Assembly (NCBI RefSeq): GCF_010692745.1
Contig: NZ_JAAHTB010000006.1
Location: forward strand, 113,635-177,634
Source: Methylobacterium sp. BTF04
GTDB taxonomy: Bacteria; Pseudomonadota; Alphaproteobacteria; Rhizobiales; Beijerinckiaceae
DNA: 64,000 nt
Direction: 5' to 3'
The notes under the pieces were generated by a model. It saw nothing but the letters and a program-made list of their open reading frames with translations, ran no database searches and was not told where the DNA came from. This document shows, piece by piece, positions 35,017 to 44,790 of this stretch. Positions within the stretch are counted from its first letter, which is position 1; each line of letters begins with the position of its first letter. A program made the translations under genes and the position numbers.

Positions 35017-36465
35017 ATGGCCGTGATCGCCGCCTTCATCCTCAATGCCGGGCTCAACTTCGTTCTCGGCCTGCTCGTCGCCAAGTTGCTCGGGCCCGCC
35101 GATTTCGGCCTATTCGCGTTGGCGACGGCCGGGGCCATCGTCGCCAACACCCTCCTGTTCGAGTGGCTGCGCCTGTCGGCCACGCGCTTCTATTCGGTAC
35201 GGGTCCGCGCGGAGGAGCCCTGGATCCGCCAGGGTCTCGACCGCGCCTACGTGATTCTCGCCCTCGCGCTCTTCGCCGCCGCCGGCCTGTGCGCCTGCCT
35301 CGGCCTGACCATCGAGGGCAGTGCCGAGGGCCGGCTGGCGATCGCCGCCGGCGCGGCGGTGGCCGCTCTGGGGATCGGCGTGTTCGATTATCACGCCGCG
35401 CTCGCGCGGGCCCGGTTCGACGGCGGTCTCTATCTCGGCCTGGTTGCGGCCAAGAACCTCCTGGCCCTCGTCCTGATGGGGGGAGCCGCGTGGTACTTTC
35501 CGCAGCCGGTCTGGGTGCTGGCCGCGGCGGGTGTCAGCCAGTTGCTCGCGGTCGCGCTGCTCTATCGCCCGCTCGCCGACATCCCCATCCCGGTGGTCCG
35601 CGTACGCCTGCGCGAAACGTGGCGGCTGTTCATGCTCTACGGCCTGCCGCTGATCGCCGCCAACGCCGTCTACCAATTGATGCCGTTCCTCAATCGCGGC
35701 ACCATCGCGGCCGGCTCGGGTCTGGCCGAAGCGGGCTACTTCGCGCTGGCCGCCGACGTCACCACGCGCAGCATCGGCACACTCGGCACCGCCCTCGATC
35801 TGCTGCTGTTCCAGCTCGCCGTGCGGGTGGAGGAGGAGCATGGCCGCGTCGCCGCCGAGGCGCAGGTGGCGCAGAATGTCGGCATCGTCGTTGCCGTGCT
35901 GCTGCCTTGCGCAGCCGGGTTTTGGGTCATCCTGCCGGCGCTCCAGGCCCTCGTGGTGCCGGAGGCCTATCGCGGGCCGTTCGCAGCTTATGCCGGGCTG
36001 ATGATCCCCGGCTTCTTCTGCCTCGCGATGATGAACTTCGCCCTCAACCCGGTCTTCCAGATCCGGCGCCGGACCATGCCGGTCATCGCCGCCGCTGTCC
36101 TCGGGCTCGCGGTCAACGGCGTCGGCCTGTGGCTGCTGCCGCCGTATTTCGGCCCGGAAGGAATCGCCCTGGCTCAGACCGCCGGGCTCAGCGCGGCCAC
36201 CGCGATGCTGGCGCTGCGGGCGCTCACCGGTGCCCAGCGCCTGCGCCTGCCATGGTGGGATCTGCTGGCGGCCGGTATCGCGACCCTGGCGATGACGCTC
36301 TGCCTCGTGCCCCTGCGCCATCTCGACCCGGGCCGGGCGCTCGCCCTCTGCCTGCCGCTCGGCATGGTCGTGTATGCGGGGCTCGTCTGCGTGTTCGACA
36401 TCGCGGGCCTGCGCGGCCTCGTGCTCGGCCGATTTGGGCGGCGGGCCCCGGTCGCAGCCGAGTAG
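35017..36465 (+). CDS. Lipopolysaccharide/oligosaccharide flippase family protein
   Basis: This 482-residue protein has about twelve to fourteen membrane segments and the MOP-type N-terminus, VAKLLGPADFGLFALATA. It belongs to the polysaccharide transporter (Wzx/RfbX-like) group and would flip an undecaprenyl-linked glycan. No glycosyltransferase, polymerase or other glycan gene is adjacent: its neighbours are corA and glcE. It could serve the EPS cluster 13 kb upstream or another pathway (inference). Confidence 0.82.
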   Translation: MAVIAAFILNAGLNFVLGLLVAKLLGPADFGLFALATAGAIVANTLLFEWLRLSATRFYSVRVRAEEPWIRQGLDRAYVILALALFAAAGLCACLGLTIEGSAEGRLAIAAGAAVAALGIGVFDYHAALARARFDGGLYLGLVAAKNLLALVLMGGAAWYFPQPVWVLAAAGVSQLLAVALLYRPLADIPIPVVRVRLRETWRLFMLYGLPLIAANAVYQLMPFLNRGTIAAGSGLAEAGYFALAADVTTRSIGTLGTALDLLLFQLAVRVEEEHGRVAAEAQVAQNVGIVVAVLLPCAAGFWVILPALQALVVPEAYRGPFAAYAGLMIPGFFCLAMMNFALNPVFQIRRRTMPVIAAAVLGLAVNGVGLWLLPPYFGPEGIALAQTAGLSAATAMLALRALTGAQRLRLPWWDLLAAGIATLAMTLCLVPLRHLDPGRALALCLPLGMVVYAGLVCVFDIAGLRGLVLGRFGRRAPVAAE

Positions 36466-36565
36466 TCGCGAACACGGGTGCAATCCCGTCCGATCACCCA
36501 TAAAGTCGGCGGCACGTTCAAACATGAAGGGTGCCGAACGAGCACCCGCCACCGGGCAGGACACG

Positions 36566-37753
36566 ATGCGTTTTTACGAGCCTCACGACGAGGACGAGGC
36601 GGCCGGCCTCGTCCGCGAGGCTGCGGCCACATCCGAGCGGCTGCGGCTCGTCGGCGGCGGCACCAAGGCCGGGATCGGCCGTCCCGCCCAGGACGAGGCG
36701 ACGCTCTCGGCGGCCAGGCTCTCCGGCATCACCCTGTACGAACCGGCCGAGATGGTGGTCTCCGCCCGCGCCGGCACGCCGCTCGCCGAGGTCCAGGCAT
36801 TGCTGGCGGGGCGTGGCCAGATGCTGCCGTTCGAGCCGATGGACCATCGCCGCCTCATGGGCACGCACGGCGAGCCGACCTTCGGCGCGGTGGCCGCCAC
36901 CAACAATTCCGGTCCGCGCCGGATCAATGCGGGGGCGGCGCGCGACAGCCTCATCGGCGTACGCTTCGTCAATGGGCGCGGGCAGGCGATCAAGTCCGGC
37001 GGCCGGGTGATGAAGAACGTCACCGGCCTCGACCTCGTCAAGCTGATGGCCGGATCGTGGGGGACGCTGGGCCTCCTCACCGAAGTCACGTTCAAGGTCC
37101 TGCCTGTGCAGGAACGCGTGGCGACGCTCGTCTTTTCCGGCCTCGACGAGACCCGTGCGGTGGAGGCGCTGGCCGCAGCCCTCGGCTCGCCGTTCGAACT
37201 CACCGGCGCCGCACATTTGCCCGCGGGGATCGGCGCTTCTGCAGCGCGCACCCTGATGCGGGTCGAGGGATTCTCCACCTCGATCGACTATCGCCTGGGC
37301 GAGTTGCGGACGCTGCTGAAGCGCTTCGGGCAGGCGGAGATCGTCGAAGGGGAGGCCGGCACCGGCCTCTGGACCGACATCCGCGATGTCGTTCCCCTCG
37401 CCGACCCCGCCGCGGCGGCGATCTGGCGCATCTCCACCGCCCCGAGCCAGGGCCCCGCGCTCACCGCAGCGATCGGCGCCGAGCGGGAGGCGCGCTGGTT
37501 CTATGATTGGGGCGGCGGCCTGATCTGGCTCGCCACGTCCGCCGACGGGGATGCCGGCGCCGAGGTGATCCGGAAAGCCCTGCTCGGCCCCGGCGGCCAC
37601 GCGACGCTGGTACGGGCACCCGATGCGGTGCGCGCGGCGGTGGCGGTGTTTCAGCCGCTCTCCGCGCCGCTGATGCGGATCACGGCCGGTCTCAAGACCG
37701 CGCATGATCCCAACGGCGTATTCAATCCGGGCCGGATGTATGCCGGCCTTTGA
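36566..37753 (+). CDS. glcE: Glycolate oxidase subunit GlcE (FAD-binding)
   Basis: GlcE is the smaller FAD-binding subunit of GlcDEF, which oxidises glycolate to glyoxylate and passes electrons to the quinone pool. The 395 residues have the FAD-PCMH fold: LVGGGTKAGIG, the GTHGEPTFGAVAATN-type Gly-rich stretch and SGGRVMKNVTGLDLVKLM. The end, HDPNGVFNPGRMYAGL, is typical. I chose ATG 36566 with GGGCAGGA upstream. An ATG at 36524 (MKGAERA) is possible. glcF follows after 256 bp. glcD is not adjacent. Confidence 0.93.
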   Translation: MRFYEPHDEDEAAGLVREAAATSERLRLVGGGTKAGIGRPAQDEATLSAARLSGITLYEPAEMVVSARAGTPLAEVQALLAGRGQMLPFEPMDHRRLMGTHGEPTFGAVAATNNSGPRRINAGAARDSLIGVRFVNGRGQAIKSGGRVMKNVTGLDLVKLMAGSWGTLGLLTEVTFKVLPVQERVATLVFSGLDETRAVEALAAALGSPFELTGAAHLPAGIGASAARTLMRVEGFSTSIDYRLGELRTLLKRFGQAEIVEGEAGTGLWTDIRDVVPLADPAAAAIWRISTAPSQGPALTAAIGAEREARWFYDWGGGLIWLATSADGDAGAEVIRKALLGPGGHATLVRAPDAVRAAVAVFQPLSAPLMRITAGLKTAHDPNGVFNPGRMYAGL

Positions 37754-38009
37754 GGCGGACACCGTGATCGGCGCCGCCGGATTTGCGATGGAAGTCGTGT
37801 GCGGCGACGCGAGCCGCGACACTCCCACGCTCGACGTCCTCATGCCGTCGGATACGTTCCCGGCTATCAAAACCTGGCCGGCCGGTGGTTAGAGCTGTTC
37901 CAAAGGCTCGGCAGGCGAACTGTTTGCCGTTAAAGCTCCAAGGCAACAGATCGGGCCGACACGGATATTCCGTGCAACGGCACCGCGAGGGTGAAACCAG
38001 GATCACGCC
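37754..38009. other. Gap between glcE and glcF
   Basis: 256 bp with no supportable gene. The open frames crossing it lack family features. glcE and glcF normally sit closer, so this gap may hold a separate promoter or a decayed insertion. I see no inverted repeats or target duplications that prove the latter. Confidence 0.4.
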
Positions 38010-39395
38010 GTGCAGACCAATTTCAGCCTGACGCAGCTCGCCGACCCGGCCATGGCGGCGTCGGAAAAGATCCTGCGGACCTGCGTCCATTGCGGCTTCT
38101 GCACCGCCACCTGCCCGACCTACCTGTTGCTCGGCGACGAGCTCGATTCACCGCGCGGGCGCATCTACCTGATCAAGGACATGCTCGAGGGCGGCAAGGC
38201 GGCGGTGCCGGAGGTGGTCAAGCACGTCGACCGCTGCCTGTCCTGTTTGTCCTGCATGACTACCTGCCCCTCGGGCGTGCATTACATGCACCTCGTCGAT
38301 CACGCGCGCAGCCATATCGAGGAGACCTACCGGCGCCCCTGGGATGACCGGCTCCTGCGGGCGGTGCTTGCCTTCGTGCTGCCCTATCCGAACCGGTTCC
38401 GGCTGGCGCTGCTCGGCGCCAAGCTCGGTGCACCGTTGCGGCCGCTGGTGGCGCGCATGCCGCGGGTCGGCAATCGGCTGGCGGCGATGCTCGATCTGGC
38501 CCCCGCGCAGCTGCCCAATCGCAATCCCACCGACCGGCCCGGCACCTTTCCGCCGGAGACCCGCGCGCTGGAGGCCAGCGCCGCCCTACACGGCACCACG
38601 GCGCCGGCCCGCACCGGCCGTATCGCCCTCCTGCGCGGCTGCGCCCAAAGCGTCCTGCGTCCGGATTTCAACGAGGCGGCGATCCGCCTTCTCACCCGTC
38701 ACGGGGTCGAGGTGGTGCAGGCCAAGGGGGAGGGATGCTGTGGAGCGCTCACCCATCACATGGGCAAGGCCAAGTCCTCTCACGCCCAGGCCAAGCGCAC
38801 CATCGACGCCTGGATCGCCGAGATGGACGGCCCCGGTCTCGACGCCATCGTGGTCACGGCGTCGGGCTGCGGTACGACGATCAAGGATTACGGCTTCATG
38901 TTCCGCGACGACCCGGCCTATGCCGACAAGGCGGCGCGGGTCTCCGCTCTCGCCAAGGACGTGACCGAATACGTTGCCGGCCTCGGACTGATGCCGTCCA
39001 TCATCGCGAGCGACCTCGTGGTGGCCTACCACTCCGCCTGCTCGATGCAACACGGTCAGGGCATCCGTACCGAACCGAAATCCTTGCTGAAGACCGCGGG
39101 CTTCACCGTGAAGGACGTGCCCGAGGGCCACATCTGCTGCGGCTCGGCCGGCACCTACAACATCCTCCAGCCCGAGATCGCCGGGCGCCTGCGCGAGCGC
39201 AAGGTCGCCAATATCGAGCGCATGCGTCCCGACGTCATCGCCACCGGCAATATCGGCTGCGCGACGCAGATCGGGAAGGGCACCGCGATCCCCATCGTCC
39301 ATACGGTGGAGTTATTGGATTGGGCGACGGGAGGGCCGATGCCGGCGGTGCTGGAAGGGCTTCCCGATAGGCTGGTATTGGCGGCGGCCGAGTAG
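38010..39395 (+). CDS. glcF: Glycolate oxidase iron-sulfur subunit GlcF
   Basis: GlcF carries electrons from the flavin subunits to the quinone. The 461 residues begin with two ferredoxin clusters, CVHCGFCTATCPTY and CLSCLSCMTTCPSG (about residues 28-85). Two CCG domains follow: EGCCGALTHHMG and CCGSAGTYN. The GGKAAVPEVVKHVDRCL link is family-typical. It acts at the cytoplasmic membrane face with GlcD and GlcE. The missing GlcD must be encoded elsewhere if the complex works. Confidence 0.95.
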   Translation: MQTNFSLTQLADPAMAASEKILRTCVHCGFCTATCPTYLLLGDELDSPRGRIYLIKDMLEGGKAAVPEVVKHVDRCLSCLSCMTTCPSGVHYMHLVDHARSHIEETYRRPWDDRLLRAVLAFVLPYPNRFRLALLGAKLGAPLRPLVARMPRVGNRLAAMLDLAPAQLPNRNPTDRPGTFPPETRALEASAALHGTTAPARTGRIALLRGCAQSVLRPDFNEAAIRLLTRHGVEVVQAKGEGCCGALTHHMGKAKSSHAQAKRTIDAWIAEMDGPGLDAIVVTASGCGTTIKDYGFMFRDDPAYADKAARVSALAKDVTEYVAGLGLMPSIIASDLVVAYHSACSMQHGQGIRTEPKSLLKTAGFTVKDVPEGHICCGSAGTYNILQPEIAGRLRERKVANIERMRPDVIATGNIGCATQIGKGTAIPIVHTVELLDWATGGPMPAVLEGLPDRLVLAAAE

Positions 39396-39412
39396 AGACC
39401 GGACGGCGGGGA

Positions 39413-39634
39413 TCAGGGGTTGGCGGACCGGAACGCCGCCAGGACGAAGACCCGGATCGCGGATGACAGATTCTGCCCGTCCCGCCCGGCATCGATCGCG
39501 CCGATCAACGCCTGCACAGACTGGCCCCGGTCCTCGGCGATCTGACGGAGCGCTGCCCAGAACGGGTCCTCCAGCGACACGCTCGTGCGGTGGCCGGCGA
39601 TCATCACCGACCGCTTGGTGATGCCGGCGTTCAT
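39413..39634 (-). CDS. Ribbon-helix-helix domain protein
   Basis: The 73-residue protein fits the RHH_4-type family: KRSVMIAGHRTSVSLEDPFW forms the beta strand, and FWAALRQIAEDRGQSVQALI the helices. Such proteins are found next to fumC and a DUF4169 gene in many Rhizobiales, and their role is not established. GGGAGGG lies before the ATG at 39634. An open frame to 39688 is not favoured. Likely co-transcribed with the DUF4169 gene and fumC. Confidence 0.85.
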   Translation of the reverse strand: MNAGITKRSVMIAGHRTSVSLEDPFWAALRQIAEDRGQSVQALIGAIDAGRDGQNLSSAIRVFVLAAFRSANP

Positions 39635-39684
39635 CGTGCTCGAGCCCTCCCCTGGCTGCGGGAGAGGGTCAATCGCGGCCGGTG

Positions 39685-39876
39685 TCACTGGTCGGAATCC
39701 GGCCCCACGAGCTTGTGGCCCTCGTGGCGCGAAAACTCGATGGCCTTCTTGGCCTCGGCCAGGGTCTTGGCCTTCTTCGGGCGTCCGAACGCGATGCGGT
39801 TGTCGTCGGCTTTCACCGCCTTCGCGTCGCGCTCCTTGGCCTTGCGGACTTGGCGCAGGTTGATGATCTCCGCCAT
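39685..39876 (-). CDS. DUF4169 family protein
   Basis: A 63-residue, very basic protein beginning MAEIINLRQVRKAKERDAK, the DUF4169 signature, with a Lys/Ala-rich centre and a GHKLVGPDSDQ tail. No function is known. It sits between fumC (15 bases upstream) and the RHH gene, the order seen in other alphaproteobacteria. ATG 39876 has AGGGGTG close upstream. Confidence 0.9.
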   Translation of the reverse strand: MAEIINLRQVRKAKERDAKAVKADDNRIAFGRPKKAKTLAEAKKAIEFSRHEGHKLVGPDSDQ

Positions 39877-39890
39877 GGCATCACCCCTCG

Positions 39891-41306
39891 TCAGTCGGCG
39901 CTGGGCGCCAGCATCGTCTCCGGGCGCACCACGCGCTCGAATTCCTCTTCGGTCACGTAGCCGAGGCGCAACGCCTCTTCCTTGAGGGTGGTGCCACGCT
40001 TGTGCGCGGTCTTGGCGATCTCGGCGGCCTTGTCGTAGCCGATGGAGGGGGCGAGCGCCGTCACCAGCATCAGCGAGCGGCTCATCAGGTCGGCGATCCG
40101 ATCCTCGTTGGCCTTGATGCCGACGACGCAATTGTCGGTGAAGCTCACCGCCGCATCCGCGAGCAGCCGGATCGATTGCAGCACCGCGTTGGCGATGACC
40201 GGCTTGAACACGTTCAGCTCGAAATGCCCCTGCGAGCCGGCAAAGCTCACGGTGGTGCCGTTGCCGATCACCTGGGCGCAGACCATCGTCAGCGCCTCGC
40301 ACTGGGTCGGGTTGACCTTGCCGGGCATGATCGACGAGCCGGGCTCGTTCTCGGGCAGCGACAGCTCGCCGAGGCCGGAGCGCGGGCCCGACGCCAGCAG
40401 GCGGATGTCCTGAGCGATCTTGAACAAGCCGGCCGCGAGCGCCGAAAGCGCGCCTTGCGTGAACACCAGCGCGTCGTGGGTCGCCAGCGCCTCGAACTTG
40501 TTCTGCGCCGAGGTGAAGGGCAGGCCGGTCAGTTCGGCGACCTTGGCGGCGAATTTCTCCGCGAATTCGGGATGGGCGTTGAGGCCGGTGCCCACCGCCG
40601 TGCCGCCCTGCGCCAGCGCCAGAACGCCGGGGAGGGTGGCGGCGACGCGTGCCCCACCCAGGGCCACTTGCGCGACGTAGCCCGAAAATTCCTGTCCCAG
40701 CGAGACCGGGGTCGCATCCTGAAGGTGGGTGCGGCCGATCTTGACGATGCCGGAGAACGCATCGGACTTGGCCTGCAGCGCGTCGTGCAGATGGGTCAGG
40801 GCCGGCATCAGCCGATCGTTGATCTCACGCGAGACCGCGATGTGCATCGCCGTCGGGAACACGTCGTTGGAGGATTGGCCCTTGTTGACGTGATCGTTGG
40901 GATGGACCGGCGACTTGCCGCCGCGCTTGCCGCCCAGGAGTTCGTTGGCGAGGCTTGCGATGACCTCGTTGGCGTTCATGTTGGACTGGGTGCCCGAGCC
41001 GGTCTGCCAGACCACGAGCGGGAATTCCTGGTCGTGCTCGCCCGAGACGACCTCGGCGGCCGACGCCGCGATCGCTTGGGCGACCTTCGCGTCGAGCCCG
41101 CCCAGATCCTGGTTCACCAGGGCGGCGGCCTGCTTCACGATCCCGAGGGCGTGGACGAGGGGGGCCGGCATCCGTTCGGTGCCGATCTTGAAATTCTGGA
41201 TCGAGCGCTGCGTCTGCGCGCCCCAATAGCGATGCGCCGGAACCTCGATCGGCCCGAAGGTGTCGGACTCGGTGCGGGTGGGGGGCGTCTCGTCGTGCGG
41301 CGACAT
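39891..41306 (-). CDS. fumC: Fumarate hydratase class II
   Basis: FumC interconverts fumarate and malate in the TCA cycle without an iron-sulfur cluster. The 471 residues contain the superfamily signature [15 protein letters not shown] and the conserved [16 protein letters not shown] and [18 protein letters not shown] stretches. It leads a short operon with the DUF4169 and RHH genes and is divergent from the cytochrome P450 gene. Confidence 0.97.
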   Translation of the reverse strand: MSPHDETPPTRTESDTFGPIEVPAHRYWGAQTQRSIQNFKIGTERMPAPLVHALGIVKQAAALVNQDLGGLDAKVAQAIAASAAEVVSGEHDQEFPLVVWQTGSGTQSNMNANEVIASLANELLGGKRGGKSPVHPNDHVNKGQSSNDVFPTAMHIAVSREINDRLMPALTHLHDALQAKSDAFSGIVKIGRTHLQDATPVSLGQEFSGYVAQVALGGARVAATLPGVLALAQGGTAVGTGLNAHPEFAEKFAAKVAELTGLPFTSAQNKFEALATHDALVFTQGALSALAAGLFKIAQDIRLLASGPRSGLGELSLPENEPGSSIMPGKVNPTQCEALTMVCAQVIGNGTTVSFAGSQGHFELNVFKPVIANAVLQSIRLLADAAVSFTDNCVVGIKANEDRIADLMSRSLMLVTALAPSIGYDKAAEIAKTAHKRGTTLKEEALRLGYVTEEEFERVVRPETMLAPSAD

Positions 41307-41451
41307 CGTGGCCTCTTCGTCTGGCTGCGGCGCACCCTACTTAGACCGGGTGACCCAAAACCGCGATGGTGCTTTGCGAGAGCTGCACGCGAGTGTCACG
41401 CAAATCGCCCCCTCCCGCTCTCGCAGCCCTCATCCGAGGAACAGCCTGCCC

Positions 41452-42858
41452 ATGCCGAGTGCCACCACCCTGGACGCACCGTCGATCGGCGAGCGCTTTC
41501 GCCCGCCTGTGCCCCGCCCCATGCGCGACCAGCTCGGCCTTCTCTCGTTCCTGAAGGCCGCCCGCGCCAATCCGGTGACGACGTGGCTGTCCGTGCATTT
41601 CGAGAAGCCGGTGGTGGCGGCCGAGGGCGCCATGGGCCGGGTGACGGTGGTGAGCGATCCGACCCTGATCCGCTATCTCTACGTCGAGAACGCCGCCAAC
41701 TACCGCAAGGACGACCTGCAGCGCCGGGTGCTGGCGCCGGGCCTCGGTAACGGCCTTCTCACCGCCGAGGGCGAGGAATGGAAGCTGCAGCGTCGCACGC
41801 TGGCGCCGATTTTTTCGGCCCGGCACGTCCTGAGTTTCGCCGCCCCCATGAACCTCGCCGGCGCCCGCATCGCCCGGCGCCTCGCCCGTCGCGACGGCAA
41901 GGAGGTCGATATCGGCCTCGAGATGACCCGCGTCACCCTCGACGTTCTCGAACGCACGATCTTCACCAACGGTCTCGCCAGCGATCCCGACGCCTTGGGA
42001 CGGGCGATCACCCGCTTCCTCGAATCGGTCGGGCCGATCGATCCGCTCGACGTGTTCGGCGTGCCGGGCTTCGTGCCGCGCATCGGCCGCTTCCGGGCCC
42101 GCCCGGCGATCCGCTTCTTCGCCGAAATCGTCGACGAACTGATCGCGCGCCGCCGCGTCCTCATCGACAAGGGCACCGCCCCGGCGGATCTGCTCACGCT
42201 GCTGCTGCAGGCCCAGGACCCGGAGACCGGCAAGGGGCTCACCGACCTCGAGGTGAAGGCCAACATCGTCACGTTCATCGCCGCCGGCCACGAGACCACG
42301 GCGAACGCGCTGACCTGGGCGCTCTATTGCTTGTCGCAGGACCCTGCAGCCCGCTCCCGGCTGGAGGCCGAGGTCGATGCGGTGGCGGGTGACGATTTCG
42401 ACGCTGACGCTCTGCCCTTCACCAAGGCGGTGATGGAGGAGACCATGCGGTTGTTCCCGCCGGTGCCGTTCATGAGCCGCACCGCGATCGCCGACGATCG
42501 CATCGGCCGCATCAAGATCCCGCGCGGCTCCTTGGTGATGGTGGCGCCCTACGTGCTTCACCGCCACAGCACACTGTGGGACGATCCGGCGGCTTTCGTG
42601 CCGGACCGGTTCCTCGGCGAGAATCGCGCCGCGATCCCACGCTTTTCCTACCTGCCATTCGGCGCGGGACCGCGCGTCTGCATCGGTCAGAGCTTTTCGT
42701 TGCAGGAGGCCGTGACGGTTCTCGCCCACATCGTGCGCGCGACTCGGTTCACGTTGGCGGCGGACCATCCGCCGGTGACGCCGCTGCACCGGGTGACCCT
42801 GCGGCCGGAGCACGGCCTGCGCATGAATGCGCAGAGCCGGGCGCCGACAGGGGCTTGA
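41452..42858 (+). CDS. Cytochrome P450
   Basis: A heme-thiolate monooxygenase of about 468 residues. Visible landmarks are the I-helix AGHETT (278-283), ExxR as EETMR (330-333) and the heme loop FGAGPRVCIGQ with proximal Cys410. The N-terminus has no membrane helix, so it is a soluble bacterial P450. Similarity in layout to CYP102/CYP4-like fatty acid hydroxylases is possible but unproven. No ferredoxin or reductase gene is adjacent, so electrons must come from a partner elsewhere. It lies between fumC and sspB, on the opposite strand, ending against the sspB stop. Confidence 0.93.
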   Translation: MPSATTLDAPSIGERFRPPVPRPMRDQLGLLSFLKAARANPVTTWLSVHFEKPVVAAEGAMGRVTVVSDPTLIRYLYVENAANYRKDDLQRRVLAPGLGNGLLTAEGEEWKLQRRTLAPIFSARHVLSFAAPMNLAGARIARRLARRDGKEVDIGLEMTRVTLDVLERTIFTNGLASDPDALGRAITRFLESVGPIDPLDVFGVPGFVPRIGRFRARPAIRFFAEIVDELIARRRVLIDKGTAPADLLTLLLQAQDPETGKGLTDLEVKANIVTFIAAGHETTANALTWALYCLSQDPAARSRLEAEVDAVAGDDFDADALPFTKAVMEETMRLFPPVPFMSRTAIADDRIGRIKIPRGSLVMVAPYVLHRHSTLWDDPAAFVPDRFLGENRAAIPRFSYLPFGAGPRVCIGQSFSLQEAVTVLAHIVRATRFTLAADHPPVTPLHRVTLRPEHGLRMNAQSRAPTGA

Positions 42859-43512
42859 TCAACTTTTCTTGCGGAATGCGTCGAGACTGACGACTTCGGC
42901 GCTGGTCTCTGACGCCTCGCCACCCTCGGCCTTCTTCGGCTTCAGCTGATCCGAATCCTTACCGTCCTCCGCCTTGGCCGCGTTCTGCGCGGCCGGGGCG
43001 CCCATGACGAACTTGGGAACAGCGCTGCCGATCGCGGCCACGCCCGTCCCCTTGGGCTTCATCTCGCTCGGCTCAGACCCGGCACCGCGAGGTGCGGTCT
43101 TGCCGACGATGGAGGGTACGTCCGCATCCTGCTCCTCGGCGACCTCTTCCGAGCCCTCGCTGAGATCGAACTTGAGGCCGAACTGAACGGACGGATCGAA
43201 GAAGCCGGTGAGCGCATCGAACGGCACCAGCAGACGCTCCGGCACACCGGAGAACGACAGCCCGACCTCGAAGGTGTGCTCGTTGACGCCGAGATCCCAG
43301 AACTGATGCTGCAGGACGATGGTCATGTCCTGCGGATACTTTTCGCGCAGCCGTTGCGACATCCGCACGCCGGGCGCCTCGGTCCGGAACGACACGTAGA
43401 AGTGATGCTCGCCGGAAAGCCCATCACGGGCCGCATCGGTCAGCACCTTGCGCACGACGCCGCGCAGGGCATCCTGCACCAGAAGATCGTAGCGGATCAG
43501 ATCGTCTGCCAT
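42859..43512 (-). CDS. sspB: SspB family ClpXP adaptor protein
   Basis: SspB delivers ssrA-tagged and other substrates to ClpXP. The 217 residues contain the conserved core about 1-135: YDLLVQDALRGVVRKVL, HHFYVSFRTEAPGV and LQHQFWDLGV. A long disordered, Lys/Glu-rich tail ends SLDAFRKKS, typical of alphaproteobacterial SspB, where the tail docks on ClpX. I chose ATG 43512 (MADDLIRYD). A longer frame to 43701 has no family sequence. It ends directly at the P450 stop. Confidence 0.93.
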   Translation of the reverse strand: MADDLIRYDLLVQDALRGVVRKVLTDAARDGLSGEHHFYVSFRTEAPGVRMSQRLREKYPQDMTIVLQHQFWDLGVNEHTFEVGLSFSGVPERLLVPFDALTGFFDPSVQFGLKFDLSEGSEEVAEEQDADVPSIVGKTAPRGAGSEPSEMKPKGTGVAAIGSAVPKFVMGAPAAQNAAKAEDGKDSDQLKPKKAEGGEASETSAEVVSLDAFRKKS

Positions 43513-43873
43513 CGGCGGTCGCTTATGCCCGGTGTCTGCCCGCCGTCGCGCGCCATCGCGGCGCACCGGTTCGGATGAAAATCGACTGGAAACGCCCGTA
43601 TCCGGTGCTCCCAGAACCTTGCCTGAACGGTATCGCCCGTCAGGACTTTCGTCATTCGCCTCGCCGGGGCGCACTCGACCGGAGAGAAACGGCCGACCCA
43701 CCCATCACGCGCAGCCCATTCGAGCTTCCGCCAAAACCCACGCCCTGTCGAGCCCGCGGACATTGCGTCCAAAAGCCCGTGGTCCAGCGCGGCCGTGGCG
43801 TTTACCCTCTTCAATCAGCACTTCAGACATAGTGGGAGTCCCGACGCTTTTGAAGCCTGATCTTGGTCTCCCC
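43513..43873. other. Divergent intergenic region between sspB and the CPBP protease
   Basis: About 360 bp. It must hold the sspB promoter (leftward) and the CPBP gene promoter (rightward). An imperfect stem-loop is near 43610-43645. I could not support a gene in it; the open frames are out of register with known families. Confidence 0.4.
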
Positions 43874-44704
43874 ATGCCTGTAGATCGGGCGCCCGCGCCG
43901 CGGCCGGACCCCGTGGATGTCGTGGGTTCGCGGAGCCGTATCCGCAGGGCCGCCAAGGTGGTCCTCGCCATCGCTGAGCTCGCGCTCTCGGCGATGCTGT
44001 ATCTGGTCGCGGCGAGCCTCGTGGCACTCCTGATCGTCCGCGTCGGGTCCGACTGGATCGATGGCACGAATCCGTTGGCCGGCGCTGCCGAGCGGCCGCG
44101 GCTCTATCCGCAGCAGATCGCCATGCGCGAACTCGCCCTCGACGTCCTCCGCCAGATCTGTCTCGCCGGCCTCGTCATGGGCATCGGGCGCTGGCGCATC
44201 GGACCCGGATGGCGCGGCACGCTCGCGCTCGGTTGGCGGCCGGGGGAATCCTGGCGGCTCGCCCCCGTGACTTTCGGGGCGATCCTGCTGGTCTGGCCGG
44301 TCCTCCACATCGTCTGGGTCACCGGAACGGCGGAGTTCTTCCACGCGCCCTTCGGCCGCCATGTCGGGCTGTCGCCCTTCCTGAGCACGACGGCCACCGT
44401 GGTCTGGCTCGCCTACGTGGCGATCCTCGCGCCCATCGCCGAGGAGTTGCTGATGCGTGGAGCCATCTTTGCGAAAGGGCTTGCGCCCCTCGGTCCGGCC
44501 GGCATCATCGTCACCAGCGCGATCCTGTTTTCGGGGGCGCATGTCACGCCCGCCGGCTTCGCGCGGCCGGTCTCGCTGGTGCCGCTGGCGCTGGTGCTCG
44601 GCTGGCTGCGGTGGCGCAGCGGCCGGCTTTGGCCGTGCATCCTGCTTCACGGCTGGAGCAATCTTGCGATGGTGGCCTACGTGCTCTGGCCCACCGATAT
44701 CTGA
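43874..44704 (+). CDS. CPBP family intramembrane metalloprotease
   Basis: A polytopic membrane protein of about 276 residues in the CAAX-protease/bacteriocin-processing (CPBP, Abi) family. It has the three catalytic motifs: APIAEELLMRG (Glu-Glu), FSGAHVT (His) and the final HGWSN (His). It would cleave a membrane-anchored substrate, which is not known. The ATG at 43874 gives MPVDRAP. The frame could start further left at a GTG. It is followed by thyA after about 85 bp. Confidence 0.85.
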   Translation: MPVDRAPAPRPDPVDVVGSRSRIRRAAKVVLAIAELALSAMLYLVAASLVALLIVRVGSDWIDGTNPLAGAAERPRLYPQQIAMRELALDVLRQICLAGLVMGIGRWRIGPGWRGTLALGWRPGESWRLAPVTFGAILLVWPVLHIVWVTGTAEFFHAPFGRHVGLSPFLSTTATVVWLAYVAILAPIAEELLMRGAIFAKGLAPLGPAGIIVTSAILFSGAHVTPAGFARPVSLVPLALVLGWLRWRSGRLWPCILLHGWSNLAMVAYVLWPTDI

Positions 44705-44790
44705 GGCCACGAACATGTTGACGTCTCCGCGTCGCCACCTCGCCTCCGACCGGGGTTCGGGCTATCGCAGGGCGTCGGAGCGGAGCCGCG

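Noticed and set aside
36471..36500. Stretch resembling the 3' T-arm end of a tRNA (ACGGG...CCCGT then ...CACCCA)
   Set aside because: No matching acceptor, D or anticodon arm could be found upstream, and the loop is only six bases. Treated as chance.
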